From Proteus columbae (GTDB lineage Bacteria; Pseudomonadota; Gammaproteobacteria; Enterobacterales; Enterobacteriaceae), in contig NZ_CP043925.1 in assembly GCF_009914335.1 (NCBI RefSeq), positions 310,001 through 374,000 of the forward strand: a stretch of 64,000 nt of DNA, written 5' to 3'. The notes beneath the pieces are model-generated. The model did not search any database and was not told the DNA's origin. It was given only the letters and a program-made list of their open reading frames with translations. Below, piece by piece: positions 1-8,573 of the stretch; position 1 is the stretch's first letter, and each line of letters starts with the position of its first letter. The translations under genes were made by a program, and so were the position numbers.

Positions 1-78
1 GATATAAACGGCATCCGCACCATTATCTATGGCCGCTTTTAAGGCAGGTAAATTACCCGCTGGGCACAGCAATTCCAT
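1..78 (-). CDS. ubiU: UbiU (YhbU), peptidase U32-family protein, 5' part only
   Basis: The minus strand from 78 reads 26 codons beginning MELLCPAGNLPALKAAIDNG and runs off the window edge. This is the typical N-terminus of U32-family UbiU, which with UbiV forms the Fe-S complex for oxygen-independent hydroxylation in ubiquinone synthesis. It is divergent from ubiT, the usual enterobacterial arrangement. Only the start is visible, so the cysteine ligands cannot be checked. The family call rests on the N-terminal sequence and on the neighbour. Confidence 0.85.
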   Translation of the reverse strand, partial: MELLCPAGNLPALKAAIDNGADAVYI

Positions 79-294
79 CTTCACTTCCCTTTAGAAATTA
101 AGAATGATCAGGAATTGTAATAAGCAGGATAAAAAAAGGTTTTGATTTAGGGCAGAGAACTTCGTTTTTTGCTTAAGTAAAATCAAAGAACACAAAATGT
201 GAGCAACGGATTAACCGAATATTGATATAGGATCGCAGAATATCTGTCTATATCTGGCACAATAGCCCGTAATTTTATTTATAGGAGTCCGAAC

Positions 295-828
295 GTGTTT
301 AACAAAATTCGTACCCATTTGGTTAAAGAGGGACCTCGTTTTTTACGTTACCCTTTACAAGTTACCCCATTTGCTCTGCAACGCGATATTTTAGAACAGT
401 TTTTAAGCTGGCAATTTCGTGAATCGTTAGCGGAAGGCGATTTACACTTTCTAGAAAATAAATGGCTAAAAGTTGAGATAAGAGACTTACATTTACAGTG
501 GTTTATCAGTGTTTGTGATGATAAATTAGTGGTCAGTCGCTTAGAAAAAGAAGATGTCAGCTTTAGTGGAAATGCAAATGATCTTATTTTAATTGCTGCG
601 CGCAAAGAAGATCCTGACACCTTATTTTTCCAACGCCGTCTACAAATTGAGGGTGATACAGAACTCGGGTTATATGTTAAGAACCTGATGGACGCAATTG
701 AATTAGACTCAATGCCATCTGTGTTGCGTTTTGGTTTATTACAACTGGCTGAGTTTGTAAAAAGTGGGCTTCAAGAAGAAACCGAAGACACTCTACACAG
801 CCATGAACTGAGCTCAACTTCATGCTAA
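295..828 (+). CDS. ubiT: UbiT (YhbT), SCP2-domain ubiquinone biosynthesis accessory factor
   Basis: This 177-residue protein has a single SCP2-like lipid-binding domain over roughly residues 35-150. UbiT is the SCP2 accessory factor for anaerobic ubiquinone synthesis and works with UbiU/UbiV; it is thought to bind the hydrophobic intermediates. The start is a GTG at 295, preceded by GGAG at 284-287. Its end overlaps the start of the downstream acetyltransferase gene by 7 bases, which suggests co-translation. The divergent ubiU start lies about 215 bases upstream, so both promoters share 79-294. I looked there for a clean FNR palindrome and found only a half site near 224. Confidence 0.88.
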   Translation: MFNKIRTHLVKEGPRFLRYPLQVTPFALQRDILEQFLSWQFRESLAEGDLHFLENKWLKVEIRDLHLQWFISVCDDKLVVSRLEKEDVSFSGNANDLILIAARKEDPDTLFFQRRLQIEGDTELGLYVKNLMDAIELDSMPSVLRFGLLQLAEFVKSGLQEETEDTLHSHELSSTSC

Positions 829-1325
829 TACGTGTTGAAATTCCCGTTGATATTCCAGCTATTGATAACCTTTTACGTCAAGCGTTTCCTACAGGTGCAG
901 AAGCTGATTTAGTGGGACATTTACGAGAAGAGGGACTGCTGACATTAGGTATGGTCGCAGTCGATGATGAAGGCCACGTTATGGGTTACATTGGCTTTAC
1001 ACCAGTTGATGTTGATGGTGTCGATTGCCAATGGGTAGGGCTTGCGCCTCTTGCTGTTGCACCTGATTTCCAGCGCCAAGGTATTGGACGCCAACTGATT
1101 AATGAAGGATTAGATAGCCTAAATGAATTTGGTTATGGCGCTGTGGTGGTATTAGGTGAGCCAGAGTACTATCAAAAGTCAGGCTTTATTCCTGCAAAAT
1201 CACAAGGGTTACATTGCAAATGGCCTGACACCGAAGAGGCATTTCAGTTCTATGCTCTCGATAATGGTAATGTTGAAAATATTCATGGTTTAGTGAATTT
1301 CTCGCCATTATTTGATGAGGTTTAA
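822..1325 (+). CDS. yhbS: YhbS-like GNAT N-acetyltransferase
   Basis: This 167-residue protein has a GNAT fold. The acetyl-CoA-binding motif A is at about residues 78-92 (VAPDFQRQGIGRQLI), of the Q/R-x-x-G-x-G/A type. The C-terminal part (GEPEYYQKSGFIPA) is the usual motif B region. It overlaps the end of ubiT by 7 bases, the same order as in E. coli (yhbS-ubiT). The substrate is not known from sequence; E. coli YhbS is a predicted acetyltransferase. Low doubt on family, high doubt on substrate. Confidence 0.85.
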   Translation: MLIRVEIPVDIPAIDNLLRQAFPTGAEADLVGHLREEGLLTLGMVAVDDEGHVMGYIGFTPVDVDGVDCQWVGLAPLAVAPDFQRQGIGRQLINEGLDSLNEFGYGAVVVLGEPEYYQKSGFIPAKSQGLHCKWPDTEEAFQFYALDNGNVENIHGLVNFSPLFDEV

Positions 1326-1338
1326 TCGAACAGATTGT

Positions 1339-1623
1339 CTATCGTGTTAAATACAACGCAATGTCTGAAGGCTGGTCTTTGATCAGCTTTTCTTTTTGCG
1401 TTTTCTTCAATTGTTTTAATTGGTATTCAAGTTGAGAAGCACGTTGCCGAGAGCCTATTTGGCAATGAAACTCTAATAATAAAGGTCCTTTTCCTTTCAG
1501 TGCTTTAGCGCCGGTTCCATTCTGGTGTTGAGTAAAGCGTCGCTCAACGTTTGTCGTTATCCCTGTATAAAGATAGCCAAGACGATTTCTGACAATATAG
1601 AGTGACCACACTGTATCAGCCAT
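1339..1623 (-). CDS. yhbQ: YhbQ-like GIY-YIG nuclease-domain protein
   Basis: A single-domain GIY-YIG family protein of 94 residues. The two short motifs appear as LYIV and LYTGIT near the N-terminus, followed by the conserved arginine in NVERRFTQH and a C-terminal [11 protein letters not shown] helix. I chose the ATG at 1623 rather than the GTG one codon upstream because AAGGA lies about 6 bases before it. E. coli YhbQ belongs to this family and is reported to have DNA nicking or cleavage activity. It converges on yhbS with a 13-base gap, as in other enterobacteria. Confidence 0.85.
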   Translation of the reverse strand: MADTVWSLYIVRNRLGYLYTGITTNVERRFTQHQNGTGAKALKGKGPLLLEFHCQIGSRQRASQLEYQLKQLKKTQKEKLIKDQPSDIALYLTR

Positions 1624-1910
1624 CACTTTTTCCTTTTCGTGCTACTTTTTCTTTTGATAAATAATATTTCTCAATTTTTGAATTGAGTAATTTATCGCTT
1701 TATCAAAATGAAATCTATTAGATATATCAATATGTTGTGAAATATTTGTGACAGAAAGCTTTGTTATTTATAAAATAACATTCAATTTTTTTGAAAATGA
1801 ACAGCAATTATTGCTAATTTTAAAGTTAAATTAAAGCGCATAGTATGATCCATATCACAGAGACACACTCCGCGATACCTAACAAAATTAGAATTTAATT
1901 GGAGTTTATT

Positions 1911-2162
1911 ATGAAAAAATCTACATTAATCGCTGCAACATTAGCTTTAAGTGCTATTTCATTCGGTTCAATCGCATCTGATAGCGTATCAAAAAGCCCT
2001 TCTGTTAATGGTGAGTATATCACAATCACAGGTAGCGATACTTTAGATGGTTTAACCACTAAGATTGCCCAAATCGCAAAAGATGAAGGTGCAAAAGGTT
2101 TTAAAGTTGTTGGCGCAACAGGTGACGATTACCTCACTGTAAATGCTGAAATTTATCGTTAA
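1911..2162 (+). CDS. DUF1471 (YhcN/BhsA-type) small periplasmic stress protein
   Basis: This is an 83-residue secreted protein. A signal peptide covers about residues 1-22, ending at GSIAS, and is followed by a DUF1471 domain (ITGSDTLDGLTTKIAQIAKD, then GFKVVGATGDDY, then VNAEIY at the end). Family members (YhcN, BhsA, McbA and others) are induced by acid, oxidative or surface stress and affect biofilm; the precise role here cannot be told. The start is the ATG at 1911 with GGAG at 1901-1904; an in-frame TTG upstream is unlikely. It stands as a single gene after about 280 bases of AT-rich spacer that probably holds its promoter. Confidence 0.85.
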   Translation: MKKSTLIAATLALSAISFGSIASDSVSKSPSVNGEYITITGSDTLDGLTTKIAQIAKDEGAKGFKVVGATGDDYLTVNAEIYR

Positions 2163-2195
2163 TTTTAATTATTTTCGATAAATAACCTGTAATAA

Positions 2196-2259
2196 GAGAC
2201 ACGCGGTAAGACGCTCGTTTTGATGATATAATTATCAGCTAAACAGCGTCTCTTTTTGT
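2196..2259 (+). terminator. Possible terminator with long loop after the DUF1471 gene
   Basis: Complementary arms AGAGAC (2196-2201) and GTCTCT (near 2249-2254) are followed by a T run. The loop is long and contains further small pairings, so this is weaker than the other terminators in the window. Confidence 0.4.
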
Positions 2260-2276
2260 ATCTATACAGGTGTATT

Positions 2277-2717
2277 ATGTCTTCTTTAGACTCGATCAAA
2301 ATAATTAAACAATACATCCGAAACAACCATGTGTTTACCTTATGTACAACTCGTTCATTAGGTGATGTTTGGTGTGCAAATTGTTTTTATTGGTTCGATG
2401 AAAGCCAGATGAGGCTTGTTTTTCTTTCTGAAAAGAAAACGCGTCATGCCCAAATGATGCAGGAAAATTTATTAGTTGCAGGAAGTATTAGTACGCAAGA
2501 AATTGCAGTATCCGATCTACAAGGTATTCAATTCACGGGTTCTGTTGCTTTACTGGCAGGTCAGGACGACATCAACGCAAGAAAACATTATTGTTTACGC
2601 TTTCCTGTCGCATTAGCCGCCATCCATGTGCCTTTATGGGAATTACAATTACAAGAAATTAAGATGGTCAATAATCAGTTAGGTTTTGGGACTAAGCTGT
2701 ATTGGCAGCGTGATTAA
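2277..2717 (+). CDS. yhbP: YhbP-like UPF0306 family protein (FMN-binding split-barrel type)
   Basis: At 146 residues this is close to the E. coli YhbP length. It has the pyridoxamine-phosphate-oxidase-like split barrel pattern: FTLCTTRSLGDVWCANCFYW near the N-terminus, MRLVFLSEKKTRHAQMM in the middle, and the IQFTGSVALL strand. Members are assumed to bind a flavin, but the function is unknown. The start at ATG 2277 is preceded by AGGTG; a longer in-frame start at 2256 has no ribosome site. It sits in the yhbP-Q-S neighbourhood, here separated from yhbQ by the DUF1471 gene. Confidence 0.82.
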   Translation: MSSLDSIKIIKQYIRNNHVFTLCTTRSLGDVWCANCFYWFDESQMRLVFLSEKKTRHAQMMQENLLVAGSISTQEIAVSDLQGIQFTGSVALLAGQDDINARKHYCLRFPVALAAIHVPLWELQLQEIKMVNNQLGFGTKLYWQRD

Positions 2718-2743
2718 GCTGGTTATTTTTTCTCAAATTCCTT

Positions 2744-3106
2744 TTATTCCCAAAAATAATGATTTTTCTGTTCCCACCCTTTTAAAGACATACATGAAGT
2801 ATAGAAAGTTCTTCTGTCTTCTTGATTAATGTCCTCAACATAACTTTCTGTCATTGGTACGCGTTCAGTGTAGGTTTTTTTATCACCACAATGGTCTTTA
2901 TCATCTTTACGACACGTCTTTTGCACATCACGATAAACAGTACGTTGTAGCACTTCTTTGCGGATAGGGTAACGAGTATTGGCATCGAGATCGCAAATTA
3001 GCTTTGCTTCTTGTAATGTGTAATCTGATGCACCTTTGGGTTCCCAAGTACTACTGCAACCTGAAAGTAAAATCATTGAAAATAAAGGGAAGAGTGCTAA
3101 TTTCAT
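2744..3106 (-). CDS. Small predicted lipoprotein, function unknown
   Basis: A 120-residue protein starting MKLALFPLFSMILLSGCSST. The LLSGC lipobox predicts lipidation at Cys16 after signal peptidase II cleavage. The mature part is hydrophilic with three further cysteine-containing segments (LICDLDANTRYP, KTCRKDDKDHCG, FYTSCMSLKGW) that may form disulfides in the periplasm. An in-frame start 69 bases upstream would add an unneeded hydrophobic segment, so I prefer 3106, although no strong ribosome site precedes either. It is convergent with yhbP. I do not recognise the family. Confidence 0.7.
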   Translation of the reverse strand: MKLALFPLFSMILLSGCSSTWEPKGASDYTLQEAKLICDLDANTRYPIRKEVLQRTVYRDVQKTCRKDDKDHCGDKKTYTERVPMTESYVEDINQEDRRTFYTSCMSLKGWEQKNHYFWE

Positions 3107-3231
3107 ATCAAATATCATCATAAAAAGAATAGTTAAGGGCGTTAATAATAAAACAAAACTAATCACTTTGACCATCTTTTTTGAAAATGATTCGTATTTG
3201 ATAACAGGTGTGATTAAGTAAGAATGGTAAG

Positions 3232-3261
3232 AAAAAAGCCCATTATATAAATGGGCTTTTA
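3232..3261. terminator. Bidirectional rho-independent terminator
   Basis: Arms AAAAGCCCAT and ATGGGCTTTT enclose a short AT loop, with A and T runs on either side. It ends the nrdD-nrdG-3266 transcript on the minus strand. Confidence 0.8.
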
Positions 3262-3265
3262 GGGA

Positions 3266-3475
3266 TCACTCAAATGATGAAAGATTTTTTTCTATCTCAG
3301 CATCTATTTCAGTATGCTGGAGATGTTTAGCACCGAGTTTCTTTTTCAATTCGGTGCCTAGCTTCACGAGTTGTTCTCGATTCGCTTTAGACTGCTTTTT
3401 ACCCCATTTTTTTAAATGGTAGTTCAGTTCATGATCTTCAGAAAAGCTTACATATTTATTATCACTTAAAGGCAT
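3266..3475 (-). CDS. Small charged protein downstream of nrdG, unknown
   Basis: A 69-residue, lysine-rich soluble protein (MPLSDNKYVSFSEDHELNYH at the start). It is predicted mostly helical (GKKQSKANREQLVKLGTELK), with no membrane segment or signal. GGAGG precedes the ATG at 5 bases, so translation is likely. It begins 26 bases after the nrdG stop and before the terminator at 3232-3261, so it is probably the third gene of the nrdDG transcript. I do not recognise a family, and a link to anaerobic nucleotide reduction is only inferred from position. Confidence 0.65.
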   Translation of the reverse strand: MPLSDNKYVSFSEDHELNYHLKKWGKKQSKANREQLVKLGTELKKKLGAKHLQHTEIDAEIEKNLSSFE

Positions 3476-3501
3476 ACATCCTCCAGTTAATTCAATGTGT
3501 A

Positions 3502-3966
3502 TTACTTCAATTTATGGATCACCTGATTACTACTACCACGCCACAGTAATGCGGGATCATAAAGTTCTTGTACGAACTTCCCATCAATCAGTACGTTAAT
3601 AAAGTTAACGACTTCTTGCTGCTCTGGGGTTAAGTCAGCCAGTAAGTAGCCAGTCCAAACCCAAATATCTTTCTCAGGGCATTCCGTTTTAACGCGTTTT
3701 ACCAATTTTAATATAGCAGAAAGATTTTGAGGGTGTAGTGGATCGCCACCTGAAAGTGATAATCCTTGTCGTTTAATCCGACTGTCTTGGAGATCAGCAA
3801 TGATCTGATCTTCCAATTCTTGTGTAAATAGCTTGCCGGACGTTAATGACCAGGTTGATTTGTTATAACAGCCGCGGCATTGGTGTATGCACCCTGCAAC
3901 AAACAGGGTGCAACGAGTACCAGGACCATTTACCACATCAACAGGATAATATTGATGATAATTCAC
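3502..3966 (-). CDS. nrdG: Anaerobic ribonucleoside-triphosphate reductase activating protein NrdG
   Basis: This 154-residue radical-SAM activase carries the cluster motif CIHQCRGCYN (C-x3-C-x2-C) at about residues 26-33 and the glycine-rich SAM segment LSGGDPLHPQN. It uses a [4Fe-4S] cluster and S-adenosylmethionine to make the glycyl radical on NrdD. The ATG lies 4 bases beyond the nrdD stop, so the two are translationally linked. Length and sequence match the E. coli enzyme closely. Confidence 0.97.
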   Translation of the reverse strand: MNYHQYYPVDVVNGPGTRCTLFVAGCIHQCRGCYNKSTWSLTSGKLFTQELEDQIIADLQDSRIKRQGLSLSGGDPLHPQNLSAILKLVKRVKTECPEKDIWVWTGYLLADLTPEQQEVVNFINVLIDGKFVQELYDPALLWRGSSNQVIHKLK

Positions 3967-3970
3967 TCTG

Positions 3971-6109
3971 TTAGCCTAACTGACCATTTGCCAGATGTTT
4001 AACTCGACGTTTAACTTCTTCCTGTTTACCCGCATTAAATGGACGTGAATCGGGGCTACCTAAATATCCACACACACGGCGAATAACAGAGACTCTAGCA
4101 GGGTTGTGATTACCACAACGCGGGCAAGTAAAGCCTTTACTGGTGCAAGAGAATTCACCGGTATAACCACAGTCGTAACATTCGTCTATTGGAGTGTTTG
4201 TTCCATAGTAAGGAACTCGGGTATAGCTATAGTCCCACACATCCTCTAACGCTTTAAGGTTATGCTGTAAGTTTGGATATTCGCCATAGCAGATAAAACC
4301 GCCACTTGCTAATGGAGGATAAGGCGCTTCAAAATCCAGTTTATCGTATGGGTTTACTTTTTTCTCAACATCTAAGTGGAAGCTGTTGGTGTAATAACCT
4401 TTGTCGGTAACACCAGGAAGAATACCGAATTCTGCGGCATCTAAACGACAGAAACGGTCACATAAGTTTTCGCTTGGTGTGCTATAAAGGCTAAAGCCAT
4501 AACCTGTTTCAGCTTTCCATTGATCTGTGGCTTCACGTAGACGATTAATAATCGCCACTGCTTTTTCTCTTAAGGTTTCGTCGTCAAAAACGTGTTTTTG
4601 AGTACCAAACAGTGCATTAATCGTTTCATGTACACCGATATAACCTAATGAAATCGAGGCTCTGCCATTTTTAAAGATTTCAGCCACATTATCATCTGCT
4701 TTCAAGCGAACACCGCAAGCACCTTCCATATAAAGGATAGGGGCAACACGCGCTTTGACGTTTTCTAAACGAGCAATACGTGTCATCAGTGCTTTTTTCG
4801 CTAATTCAAGGCGGTCATCAAGCAGTGACCAGAATGTCGCTTCATCACCTTGAGCTTCAATAGCAATACGCGGTAAGTTCAGGCTGATAACGCCTAAGTT
4901 ATTACGACCCTCGTGGATCATTTCGCCATTTTCTTCGTAAACACCTAAGAAACTACGGCAACCCATTGGAGTTTTAAATGATCCCGTCACTTTCACAACT
5001 TGATCATAATTTAAGATATCGGGATACATGCGTTTACTTGCGCATTCAAGAGCAAGTTGTTTGATATCGTAATTAGGATCACCAAACTTATGGTTTAAGC
5101 CATCTTTAATGGCAAAAACGAGTTTAGGGAAAACAGCCGTTTTACGGTTTTTACCTAAACCTGCCATACGGTTTTCAAGAATAGAGCGTTGAATTAAACG
5201 CGCTTCTTTTGATGTACCAAGACCAAAGCCAAAAGTGACAAATGGGGTTTGTCCATTAGCCGTATGCAGCGTATTGACTTCATACTCTAAAGATTGGAAT
5301 GCGTCATAACACTCTTTTTCAGTGCGTGCAGTGGCATAGGCTTCTTTGTCAGCAATCTGCCATTCTTCTGCCACTTTATAGTGTTTGTCATAACTTGATT
5401 TTACAAACGGCGCTAATACTTCATCGATACGGTTTATTGTTGTACCGCCATAAATATGGCTTGCCACTTGTGCGATAATTTGTGCAGTGACTGCTGTTGC
5501 TGTTGAAATAGATTTAGGGGGTTCTATTTCAGCATTTCCCATTTTAAAACCATTGTTTAACATGCCTTTAAGGTCAATTAGCATACAGTTAAACATAGGG
5601 AAAAACGGTGAATAATCGAGATCATGATAATGAATTTCACCACGCTCATGAGCGAGTACCACATCTCTTGGCAGGATATGCAATTTTGCGTAATGTTTAG
5701 CCACAATACCCGCAAGTAAATCACGCTGGGTAGGGATAACCTTACTGTCTTTATTCGCATTTTCATGAAGAATAGAGACATCACTTTGTTCGATAAGACC
5801 TCGGATTTCCTGAGTTAGTCTTCCACGTTGCTCACGAGCAACATCTCGGTCATGACGGTATTCAATGTAGGCTCTGGCGACATCTTTATGTTCGCCAGCC
5901 ATCAGCTGATTTTCTACGGCGTCTTGGATCTCACGGATATCGACATTCGAACGTCCTGCGAGAGATTGTGAAACGGATTGCGCGACAGAATCGCAATAAT
6001 CATCATCAGTGATCTCACAAGCTACGGCGGCTCTTTTGATAGCATCGCTGATGCGGGTTTGGTCAAAAGAGACTTTACATCCGTCTCGTTTTATCACTAT
6101 GGTTTTCAC
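3971..6109 (-). CDS. nrdD: Anaerobic ribonucleoside-triphosphate reductase NrdD (class III)
   Basis: This is the 712-residue full-length class III ribonucleotide reductase that makes dNTPs without oxygen. An ATP-cone allosteric domain occupies about residues 1-95 (VIKRDGCKVSFDQTRISDAI). The barrel follows. Near the C-terminus are a zinc site (CYDCGYTG and CPRCGNHN) and the glycyl-radical loop RRVCGYLGS at about residues 677-685. The gene is first in an nrdD-nrdG-(3266) operon. The 344-base upstream region carries two DnaA boxes, two NrdR boxes and an FNR site, which fits anaerobic induction and dATP-linked repression. Confidence 0.97.
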   Translation of the reverse strand: MKTIVIKRDGCKVSFDQTRISDAIKRAAVACEITDDDYCDSVAQSVSQSLAGRSNVDIREIQDAVENQLMAGEHKDVARAYIEYRHDRDVAREQRGRLTQEIRGLIEQSDVSILHENANKDSKVIPTQRDLLAGIVAKHYAKLHILPRDVVLAHERGEIHYHDLDYSPFFPMFNCMLIDLKGMLNNGFKMGNAEIEPPKSISTATAVTAQIIAQVASHIYGGTTINRIDEVLAPFVKSSYDKHYKVAEEWQIADKEAYATARTEKECYDAFQSLEYEVNTLHTANGQTPFVTFGFGLGTSKEARLIQRSILENRMAGLGKNRKTAVFPKLVFAIKDGLNHKFGDPNYDIKQLALECASKRMYPDILNYDQVVKVTGSFKTPMGCRSFLGVYEENGEMIHEGRNNLGVISLNLPRIAIEAQGDEATFWSLLDDRLELAKKALMTRIARLENVKARVAPILYMEGACGVRLKADDNVAEIFKNGRASISLGYIGVHETINALFGTQKHVFDDETLREKAVAIINRLREATDQWKAETGYGFSLYSTPSENLCDRFCRLDAAEFGILPGVTDKGYYTNSFHLDVEKKVNPYDKLDFEAPYPPLASGGFICYGEYPNLQHNLKALEDVWDYSYTRVPYYGTNTPIDECYDCGYTGEFSCTSKGFTCPRCGNHNPARVSVIRRVCGYLGSPDSRPFNAGKQEEVKRRVKHLANGQLG

Positions 6110-6128
6110 AATCTTGCTCCTTAACTAT

Positions 6129-6193
6129 TTATCCACAGGCTCAAATCCCATAAAAACAGGTGATGGCACAGCATTCAGGCTTATTGTGGATAA
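6129..6193. promoter_or_regulatory. Two perfect DnaA-box sequences upstream of nrdD
   Basis: TTATCCACA at 6129-6137 and its reverse complement TGTGGATAA at 6185-6193 are exact matches to the strong DnaA box, in inverted orientation and 56 bases apart. They lie 20-84 bases before the nrdD ATG, on the promoter-proximal side of the NrdR boxes. DnaA control is established for the aerobic nrdAB genes of E. coli; control of nrdD here is an inference. Confidence 0.6.
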
Positions 6194-6204
6194 GATGTGT
6201 ATAA

Positions 6205-6252
6205 TTACTATATGTTGTAGGTCGGTATGTATTAAAGCACAATATATAGTTA
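6205..6252. promoter_or_regulatory. Tandem NrdR boxes upstream of nrdDG
   Basis: Two 16-base sites, TTACTATATGTTGTAG (6205-6220) and GCACAATATATAGTTA (6237-6252), fit the NrdR consensus ACACWATATATWGTGT over the central ten or more positions. They start 32 bases apart, which is the usual three-helical-turn spacing of paired NrdR boxes. NrdR represses ribonucleotide reductase operons in its dATP-bound form. Confidence 0.85.
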
Positions 6253-6279
6253 TTGGAAGGGAAATAATCTTCATTAAAA

Positions 6280-6293
6280 CTGATCTATATCAA
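6280..6293. promoter_or_regulatory. FNR-type site upstream of nrdDG
   Basis: CTGATCTATATCAA differs from the FNR palindrome TTGATNNNNATCAA only at the first base. It lies upstream of the NrdR boxes, in the position expected for an activator of an anaerobic gene. Confidence 0.75.
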
Positions 6294-6391
6294 GGTATTT
6301 TTGCTACGTCAGGTATCAAGAGGGATTAGCCGAATTGTAAATATGTGCCAAAAACAGAAGTGATAAATTATTCATCAAAAAGTGAGAACAT

Positions 6392-6431
6392 AAAAAAAGC
6401 AAAGTGCTCATTAAGAGACCTTTGCTTTTTT
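6392..6431 (-). terminator. Terminator after ridA
   Basis: Arms AAAAAAGCAAAG and CTTTGCTTTTTT are separated by about 15 bases and flanked by A and T runs. It follows the ridA stop on the minus strand. Confidence 0.75.
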
Positions 6432-6453
6432 ATGACTCATTATTGAGACGAAA

Positions 6454-6840
6454 TTAACGGATAGCGATAACTTCGATTTCTACTTTTGCATCTTTTGGTA
6501 AACGTGCAACTTCAACACATGAGCGAGCTGGGAATGCGGCATTATGCTCTTTAAAGAACGCTTCATAAGCCGCATTGATTGTACCAAAATCATTTAAATC
6601 TTTTACGAAAACAGTAGTTTTGATGATGTTAGCAACGGTTAAACCCGCTTTTTCAATGATTGCTTTTACGTTTTCTAAAGATTGACGAGCTTGCTCTGCG
6701 GCATTATCAGAAACAAATTCACCGGTTGCAGGATCAACAGGTAATTGACCTGAAGTGATCACTAAGTTACCTAAATCAACACCTTGTACATAAGGGCCGA
6801 TTGCTGCAGGGGCTTTATCGGTATTAATTTCGTAAGACAT
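6454..6840 (-). CDS. ridA: RidA (YjgF) 2-iminobutanoate/2-iminopropanoate deaminase
   Basis: This is a 128-residue RidA-family trimer subunit. The catalytic arginine lies in FPARSCVEVARLPKDAKVE (about residue 105), and the conserved KAPAAIGPYVQGV segment is at the N-terminus. It hydrolyses reactive enamines and imines released by PLP enzymes, protecting PLP-dependent enzymes. Family length is exact. As in E. coli it lies downstream of pyrBI, but it has its own spacer of 325 bases with a TATAAT-like -10 (reverse complement at 6894-6899), and pyrI ends at its own terminator, so it is probably transcribed separately. Confidence 0.96.
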   Translation of the reverse strand: MSYEINTDKAPAAIGPYVQGVDLGNLVITSGQLPVDPATGEFVSDNAAEQARQSLENVKAIIEKAGLTVANIIKTTVFVKDLNDFGTINAAYEAFFKEHNAAFPARSCVEVARLPKDAKVEIEVIAIR

Positions 6841-7125
6841 GTAGAACTCCTGTTTTTATAAGATTAACGCTAACATTCGATTAGTGTGGCGCTATTATAG
6901 CCAGTGCTTTAGGTTAGCAATATGACAGATGTCAGGCTTTATCATAAAGTTTGTCAGTGTAAAAAGAAAATGAATGTAGAGTTATACTGCATCTTGACGC
7001 TACTTTTAGTCCATAAAAATAGTGAGATTGTAGTAATATTTTTTATAAAAAAGAGGAAATAAACTATTTCTATTTTTAGTAAAAATAGTCTTGGGGCTTT
7101 TAAGAGATAATTATTCTTTTTTTAT

Positions 7126-7158
7126 AAAAAAACTATCTGCCCTTTCGAGCAGATAGTT
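7126..7158 (-). terminator. Terminator after pyrI
   Basis: A ten-base stem AACTATCTGC/GCAGATAGTT with an 8-base loop is followed on the minus strand by a seven-T run. The spacer from 6841 to 7125 otherwise holds only the ridA promoter region. Confidence 0.88.
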
Positions 7159-7165
7159 AAAAGAA

Positions 7166-7624
7166 TTAACGAATAACCGCGTGGCGTTCGAACTCTTTTT
7201 CACAGTATTTGCAGGTTAATACAACATCTGAGGCCAGTTTTTTTACACGAAAACTACTTTGTACTGGCTCGTTATGGCTAATACAGTTGCTGTTCGGGCA
7301 AGGCACCACATCTTCAAGTAATTCAGGTAAGCTTAATGCCATCTTATTAATCACTTGATAATCATCGATAATATTTACTGTTGCTTGCGGTGCATACATT
7401 GCTAAACGGTTTGCTTGTTCTGGGGTTAAAAAGACATTCTCAATTTTAATTAAGTCTTTTTTACCTAAATTTTCTGAAGGTAAATTAAAACCTACTGTTA
7501 TTCTTTCATCAGTTTCAGTTAAACGAAACAGTGAAAGAATTTTAAAGCCCACCTGCGCTGGAATATGATCAATAACAGTCCCACGTTTGATAGCTTCAAC
7601 TTTTAGTTTGTGATCATGTGTCAT
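7166..7624 (-). CDS. pyrI: Aspartate carbamoyltransferase regulatory chain PyrI
   Basis: The 152-residue allosteric subunit that binds CTP and ATP and assembles with PyrB. The N-terminal nucleotide-binding domain begins with [18 protein letters not shown]. The C-terminal zinc site is complete: CPNSNC and CKYC supply four cysteines (about residues 109-141). It starts 13 bases after the pyrB stop. Full length, with no abnormality. Confidence 0.98.
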   Translation of the reverse strand: MTHDHKLKVEAIKRGTVIDHIPAQVGFKILSLFRLTETDERITVGFNLPSENLGKKDLIKIENVFLTPEQANRLAMYAPQATVNIIDDYQVINKMALSLPELLEDVVPCPNSNCISHNEPVQSSFRVKKLASDVVLTCKYCEKEFERHAVIR

Positions 7625-7637
7625 GGTGTGCTCCTTA

Positions 7638-8573
7638 TTAAAGAACTAAGTTTTTATTCAGAACTAAGGCAAGTAATGCCTGACGTGCGTAGATACCATT
7701 GCCCGCTTGTTGGAAATAGTAAGCGTAAGGTGTTTTATCTACATCAGTAGTGATTTCATCAATACGTGGCAGTGGGTGTAGGATCTTGAGGTTATCTTTC
7801 ACATTCACAAGATCTGCACTGGTTAAGATAAATTGTGCTTTCACATTCGCATATTCAGATGGATCTAAACGCTCTTTCTGTACACGAGTCATATAGAGAA
7901 TATCCAGCTCAGGCATGACTTCATCTACTGTTTCATGCTGGCTATATTCAACACCATTCTCTTCCAGTAAGTGAAGAATATGCTCTGGCATAGCGAGTAC
8001 TTTAGGGGCGATAAAATAGAGATGATTACCTTTAAATTTCGCTAATGCTTGTGCTAGTGAGTGAACTGTTCTGCCATATTTTAAGTCACCGACCATCGCG
8101 ATATTAAGATTATCTAAACGACCCTGTGTCTCTTGAATGGTAAACAAATCCAGTAAAGTTTGTGTTGGATGTTGGTTTGCGCCATCACCCGCATTAAGTA
8201 CTGGAATATCGCCAGCAAACTCAGAAGCTAAACGCGCTGCACCTTCTTGAGGATGGCGAATAACAATGGCATCAGCATAAGTGCGAAGAACCGAAATGGT
8301 ATCCGCTAAAGTTTCACCTTTTTTACCCAGCGAAGTGTTGCTTCCATCAGAAAAACCAACAACAGATGCGCCTAGGCGATGAATCGCAGTTTCAAATGAT
8401 AGGCGAGTACGTGTTGATGCTTCAAAAAAGCAACTCGCAATCACTTTATCTTTTAACAATTCGTTATTAGGTTGCTGTTTTAGTTTATTAGCAACGTGAA
8501 GAACAGCTTCCAAATCTTCCCTGTCCAGATCATTGATGGAGATAATATGCTTTTGGTAGAGCGGATTAGTCAT
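7638..8573 (-). CDS. pyrB: Aspartate carbamoyltransferase catalytic chain PyrB
   Basis: The 311-residue catalytic subunit makes carbamoyl-aspartate, the committed step of pyrimidine synthesis. The carbamoyl-phosphate loop STRTRLSFE (about residues 53-61), [18 protein letters not shown] and the HPLPRIDE loop are all present. Its ATG overlaps the stop of the leader ORF pyrL (ATGA), with AAAGGAG just upstream inside pyrL, so the leader and pyrB are translationally coupled. Expression is expected to respond to UTP through the attenuator and start site described separately. Confidence 0.98.
   Translation of the reverse strand: MTNPLYQKHIISINDLDREDLEAVLHVANKLKQQPNNELLKDKVIASCFFEASTRTRLSFETAIHRLGASVVGFSDGSNTSLGKKGETLADTISVLRTYADAIVIRHPQEGAARLASEFAGDIPVLNAGDGANQHPTQTLLDLFTIQETQGRLDNLNIAMVGDLKYGRTVHSLAQALAKFKGNHLYFIAPKVLAMPEHILHLLEENGVEYSQHETVDEVMPELDILYMTRVQKERLDPSEYANVKAQFILTSADLVNVKDNLKILHPLPRIDEITTDVDKTPYAYYFQQAGNGIYARQALLALVLNKNLVL

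Noticed and set aside
79..294. FNR palindrome between ubiU and ubiT
   Set aside because: Only a half site (TTGAT near 224) is present; the second half does not match.
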